From the NCBI GenBank assembly GCA_022825005.1, contig JAJDYU010000029.1:1-53248 (forward strand): a stretch of DNA of 53,248 nucleotides, written 5' to 3'. The position numbers were made by a program, and so were the translations under genes. The notes under the pieces are model-generated. The model had not been told where the DNA came from and made no database searches. It worked only from the letters and a program-made list of their open reading frames with translations. Below, piece by piece: positions 50,555-53,248 of the stretch; the first letter of the stretch is position 1, and every line of letters begins with the position of its first letter. This stretch comes from Acidimicrobiia bacterium. Lineage in GTDB: Bacteria > Actinomycetota > Acidimicrobiia > Acidimicrobiales > Bin134.

Positions 50555-51717
50555 GGCGTCTCCGTTCCCAGCAGCATCACGTCGGTGAACAGCGCACCGG
50601 CGCCGCCGTTGGAGCACATGGCCACCTGGGCATCGGGCACCTGGGAGGTCACGCAGGTTCCCCGAAGCTGCTCCACCCCCCGGATCACCCGCTGGAGCTG
50701 CTGCACCGCCGCCCCGCCGTGGCTGAACGACATGGTGCCCCCGTCGGTGGTCACCGGGAACTGCCCACCGGGGCCGATGCGGCCGTCCATGATGAAGTCG
50801 CCTCCCTCGCCCTCCTCGCAGAACCCGTAGGCCTCGAACTGGCGAATGATCTCGAACGAGAACGGATCGTAGAACTCGCACACGTCCACATCGGTGGGGC
50901 CGAGTTCGCCCATGGCGAACGATTTCTGCGCCGCCCACCGGCCGGTGTAACCGTTGTTGCGACCGCTGGGCCCGGCTAGATCCCACGCCGGCGGGTGCTG
51001 GTAGGAGGGGCCGAAGCTGTCGCACGCCCCGCCCAGGATGTACACCGGCTTGTTGGGCAGATCCTGGGCCCGCTCCCGGGTGGTGAGGATCAAAGCGCAG
51101 GCCCCCTCCGAGGTCATGGCGCAATCCAACAGGTGGAAGGGGTCGGACACCATGCGGGATGCCAGGATGTCGTCCGGAGTAAAGGGGCCCCGCCCGTGGT
51201 ACACCGCCTCGGGGTGGGCGTGGCCGTTGTTGCGGATGGTGGCCGCCACCGTGGCCAGCTGCTCATGGGTGGTGCCGTGCATGTGCATGTGGCGCTGGGC
51301 GATGAGGGCGAACTCGGCTGCGGTGAACATGCCGTAGGCCACCACGAACTCGTTGGCCGGCCGGGTCCACGGGGCGGTGGAAGCCCGCTCGGTGTAGATG
51401 CCCGCCGATCCGTGGGCCACCAGCACCGTGTGGCACTGGCCGGTGGCGATGGCCGAGGCCGCGTCCAAGATGATGGGGATCGACGGGGCCATGTGGCTCC
51501 GCCAGGCGGGGCCGTTGCGCATGTAATAGGTGAGCGGCCCCGAAAATGGGCCGGCGGCGACACCGTCGATGTCCTGTGGGGTGAGGCCGGTATCGGCCAG
51601 CACCCGGTGGACGGCTTGGAAGGTGATGGTGGTGGAATCGTGCCCTTCGAGGACCCGGGCCTGCTCAGAGTTGGCTATGCCGACGATGGCGACGTCGTGA
51701 AATGGGTGTTTGGCCAC
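50551..51717 (-). CDS. Thiolase-fold lipid-transfer protein (Ltp-like)
   Basis: 388 residues from the GTG at 51717. Thiolase-like fold without the nucleophilic Cys (SIPIILDAASAIATG at that position). One tyrosine of the Ltp2 pair is kept (EFYDPFSFEI), but the second site reads GGTMSFSHGG, lacking Tyr. It therefore may be an aldolase with altered chemistry or a scaffold. It works with the DUF35 protein downstream. Both lie beside CoA-transferase and acyl-CoA genes, suggesting side-chain or branched-acyl breakdown. Confidence 0.83.
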   Translation of the reverse strand: MAKHPFHDVAIVGIANSEQARVLEGHDSTTITFQAVHRVLADTGLTPQDIDGVAAGPFSGPLTYYMRNGPAWRSHMAPSIPIILDAASAIATGQCHTVLVAHGSAGIYTERASTAPWTRPANEFVVAYGMFTAAEFALIAQRHMHMHGTTHEQLATVAATIRNNGHAHPEAVYHGRGPFTPDDILASRMVSDPFHLLDCAMTSEGACALILTTRERAQDLPNKPVYILGGACDSFGPSYQHPPAWDLAGPSGRNNGYTGRWAAQKSFAMGELGPTDVDVCEFYDPFSFEIIRQFEAYGFCEEGEGGDFIMDGRIGPGGQFPVTTDGGTMSFSHGGAAVQQLQRVIRGVEQLRGTCVTSQVPDAQVAMCSNGGAGALFTDVMLLGTETP

Positions 51718-51780
51718 GGCCTCAATGTCTAGTCGCAGAAGTGACGGGTTGCGACTTGGGGAAATGGTAAGCAAGGGAAT

Positions 51781-52998
51781 ATGAAGCCGCTGGAAGGCAT
51801 ACGGGTTGTTGATTTGACTCGGGTGGTTTCGGGGCCGGTTTGCACTTGGTTCTTGGCTTCGCTGGGGGCGGAGGTGATTCGGGTGGATCCGCCGGGTGGG
51901 GATGTGACCTGGCGCATTCCTCCTTGGGTGGGACCTGATGGCGAGCAATCGGAGGCGATGGGGCCCGAAGACATTGGGATCAGCTACCTGCGCAAGGGGC
52001 GGGGGAAGCGCAGCGTGGTGCTGGACTTGGGCCATCCGGAGGGCGCAGAGGCGTTTCGACGGTTGGTGGCCAATGTCGACGTGCTGGTGGACAACTTTCG
52101 GCCCGGGGTCATGGCCTCGCTGGGGCTGGGCTACGAGACGCTCTCGGAGCTGAACCCCCGGCTGATCCACGCCTCCATCACCGGGTTCGGCCCCGATGGG
52201 CCCGATGCCGACCTGGCCTCTATGGACCTCATCATCCAAGGGCGTTCGGGACTGATGGCCAAGTCGGGCTTTCCCGACGGGCCGCCCGTCAAAGCTGGGG
52301 TCACCGTCGGCGACCAGTTTCCCGCGGCCCTCTGCGCCCTCGGAGTGGTGGCCGCGCTACGCCAGCGCGACATAGACGGCCAGGGCCAGTACATCGACGT
52401 TGCCATGCTGGATGGCCTGGTCACCATGCTGTGGGACGAGCCTCTGGACCTCTACCGCGAGCGGGGCCTGCCCGACCGAATGGGCAACGGCGACCCCCGG
52501 GGAATCTTGGACACCTTTGAGTCTCAGGACGGGTGGGTGACTCTGGTGATCACTTCCGACGCCCAGTACCAGAGGCTGACCGAGGAGATGGGCCGGCCCG
52601 ACCTATGGGAGCTGGGCCCGAATATCCCGATTCGGGCCGCCAATCGGGGCGAGATCTGCGGTGAGGTGGCCGCGTGGATGGCGCAGCAGACCACCGAGGA
52701 GTTGGTGGCCCGATTACAGAAAATCCGCGTCCCCGCCGGAGCGGTGGCCTCCGCCTACGCCGCCGCCGACGACCCCCAAATCCAGCACCGCCAGGCGCTG
52801 GTCCCCCTGCAACACCCCCACGCCGCTGAGCCGACCGGCCGCCTCGGCCCCGCCTTCCCCATAAAGTTCTCCCGCTCCGAAACCGACCAGCGCCCCGCCG
52901 AAACCCTGGGCACCAGCACCCAAGCCGTGCTGCAAGACATTGCCGGACTAACGGAAGAAGAAATAACCCGCCTCCGCGGGCAAGGAGTCCTCGGGTAG
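51781..52998 (+). CDS. CaiB/BaiF family (type III) CoA-transferase
   Basis: 405 residues. GIRVVDLTRVVSGPVCTWFL, LASLGAEVIRVDPPGGD and YLRKGRGKRSVVLDL are N-terminal family blocks; the catalytic Asp is in ASMDLIIQGRSGLM. It moves CoA from one acyl-CoA to an acid, or racemises (AMACR-like) 2-methylacyl-CoAs; the latter also occurs in steroid side-chain breakdown. AAGGGA is two bases before the ATG. Divergent from the Ltp-like gene, 63 bases apart. Confidence 0.92.
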   Translation: MKPLEGIRVVDLTRVVSGPVCTWFLASLGAEVIRVDPPGGDVTWRIPPWVGPDGEQSEAMGPEDIGISYLRKGRGKRSVVLDLGHPEGAEAFRRLVANVDVLVDNFRPGVMASLGLGYETLSELNPRLIHASITGFGPDGPDADLASMDLIIQGRSGLMAKSGFPDGPPVKAGVTVGDQFPAALCALGVVAALRQRDIDGQGQYIDVAMLDGLVTMLWDEPLDLYRERGLPDRMGNGDPRGILDTFESQDGWVTLVITSDAQYQRLTEEMGRPDLWELGPNIPIRAANRGEICGEVAAWMAQQTTEELVARLQKIRVPAGAVASAYAAADDPQIQHRQALVPLQHPHAAEPTGRLGPAFPIKFSRSETDQRPAETLGTSTQAVLQDIAGLTEEEITRLRGQGVLG

Positions 52999-53031
52999 GC
53001 GGGTTGGAGTCGCCTGAGGCAGGCTGGCGGG

Positions 53032-53248
53032 ATGTTCAGAGCCCTACTGCTGAGCCAAGACGACGACGGCAACCGCACCCACGCGATAACCGAGCTCGAC
53101 GACGCCAAACTGCCCGACCGCCCGGTGATCGTGGACGTGGACTACTCCACGCTCAACTACAAGGACGGCCTGGCCGTGGTGAACGGCGCCCCTATCGTGC
53201 GCACCTGGCCCATGGTCCCCGGCATCGACCTGGCCGGCACGGTGGCCC
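53032..53248 (+). CDS. acuI: AcuI/YhdH-type quinone oxidoreductase (acrylyl-CoA reductase-like), cut by window edge
   Basis: The first 72 codons are visible. MFRALLLSQDDDGN, VDYSTLNYKDGLAVV and the block TWPMVPGIDLAGTV match the medium-chain dehydrogenase AcuI/YhdH family, which reduces acryloyl-CoA to propionyl-CoA with NADPH. It begins 33 bases after the CoA-transferase and is probably in the same operon. The Rossmann domain lies beyond the window. Confidence 0.85.
   Translation, partial: MFRALLLSQDDDGNRTHAITELDDAKLPDRPVIVDVDYSTLNYKDGLAVVNGAPIVRTWPMVPGIDLAGTVA

Noticed and set aside
1..53248. tRNA, rRNA, CRISPR arrays, insertion sequences or prophage
   Set aside because: No candidate cloverleaf, repeat-spacer pattern, transposase or phage gene was recognised by eye; a covariance-model tRNA search could still find a missed one.

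Overview
The window is dense, high-GC coding DNA with no gene-free stretch over about 200 bases. It suggests an uncultured actinobacterium, most likely of the class Acidimicrobiia. Support comes from a mycothiol-dependent-type enzyme, an Rpf-like protein, an actinobacterial-type ferrochelatase with extra cysteines, DrrAB-type transport, abundant acyl-CoA and steroid-type enzymes, GTG/TTG starts, and -10 boxes placed for leaderless mRNAs. The lineage is inferred. I saw no rRNA, tRNA, CRISPR array, prophage or insertion sequence.

Layout: (1) 1-1540, a UvrD-type helicase (cut by the left edge) behind a TacA/TacT-like toxin-antitoxin pair. (2) 1587-7447, amidohydrolase, NfuA-like Fe-S protein, DrrAB-type ABC exporter, crotonase, and a mycothiol-dependent-type enzyme. 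(3) 7451-12145, an envelope operon: Rpf-like muralytic protein, polytopic GT-C-like protein, Agl23-like protein. (4) 12240-17797, ferrochelatase, AIM24 protein, acyl-CoA ligase, SnoaL-like protein, SDR, GT2. (5) 17912-24984, topoisomerase IV parC-parE, a RecB-family nuclease, an APH-type kinase and a small coiled-coil protein. (6) 25180-33382, AddB/AddA-like end-resection pair, sugar nucleotidyltransferase, Fpg glycosylase. (7) 33411-35999, a MaoC-DUF35-MaoC fusion with an Ltp2-like aldolase, resembling steroid side-chain cleavage. (8) 36131-41640, a five-gene signalling operon: STAS antagonist, receiver-PP2C phosphatase, RsbW-like kinase, periplasmic-binding lipoprotein and membrane histidine kinase. 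(9) 41651-46884, DUF2510 protein, selenophosphate synthetase, histidine phosphatase, PlsY-like protein, MFS transporter, DegV. (10) 46897-53248, methionine aminopeptidase, MaoC hydratase, crotonase, CDF transporter, a second DUF35/Ltp pair, CoA-transferase and the start of an AcuI-like reductase.

Three results stand out. First, selD is a selenoprotein gene: its reading frame starts at 42269 and runs through an in-frame TGA at 42317-42319, exactly where family members carry the catalytic Cys/Sec, and a bSECIS-like hairpin follows. A standard gene caller would start it 87 bases too late. Second, the 36131-41640 operon places a TorT/TorS-like binding-protein and sensor-kinase pair together with a complete RsbU/RsbV/RsbW-like partner-switching set, implying a full route from extracellular ligand to sigma-factor release. 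Third, about a dozen genes have a TANNNT box 6-9 bases before the start codon and no ribosome-binding site, which points to widespread leaderless transcription and fixes several starts.
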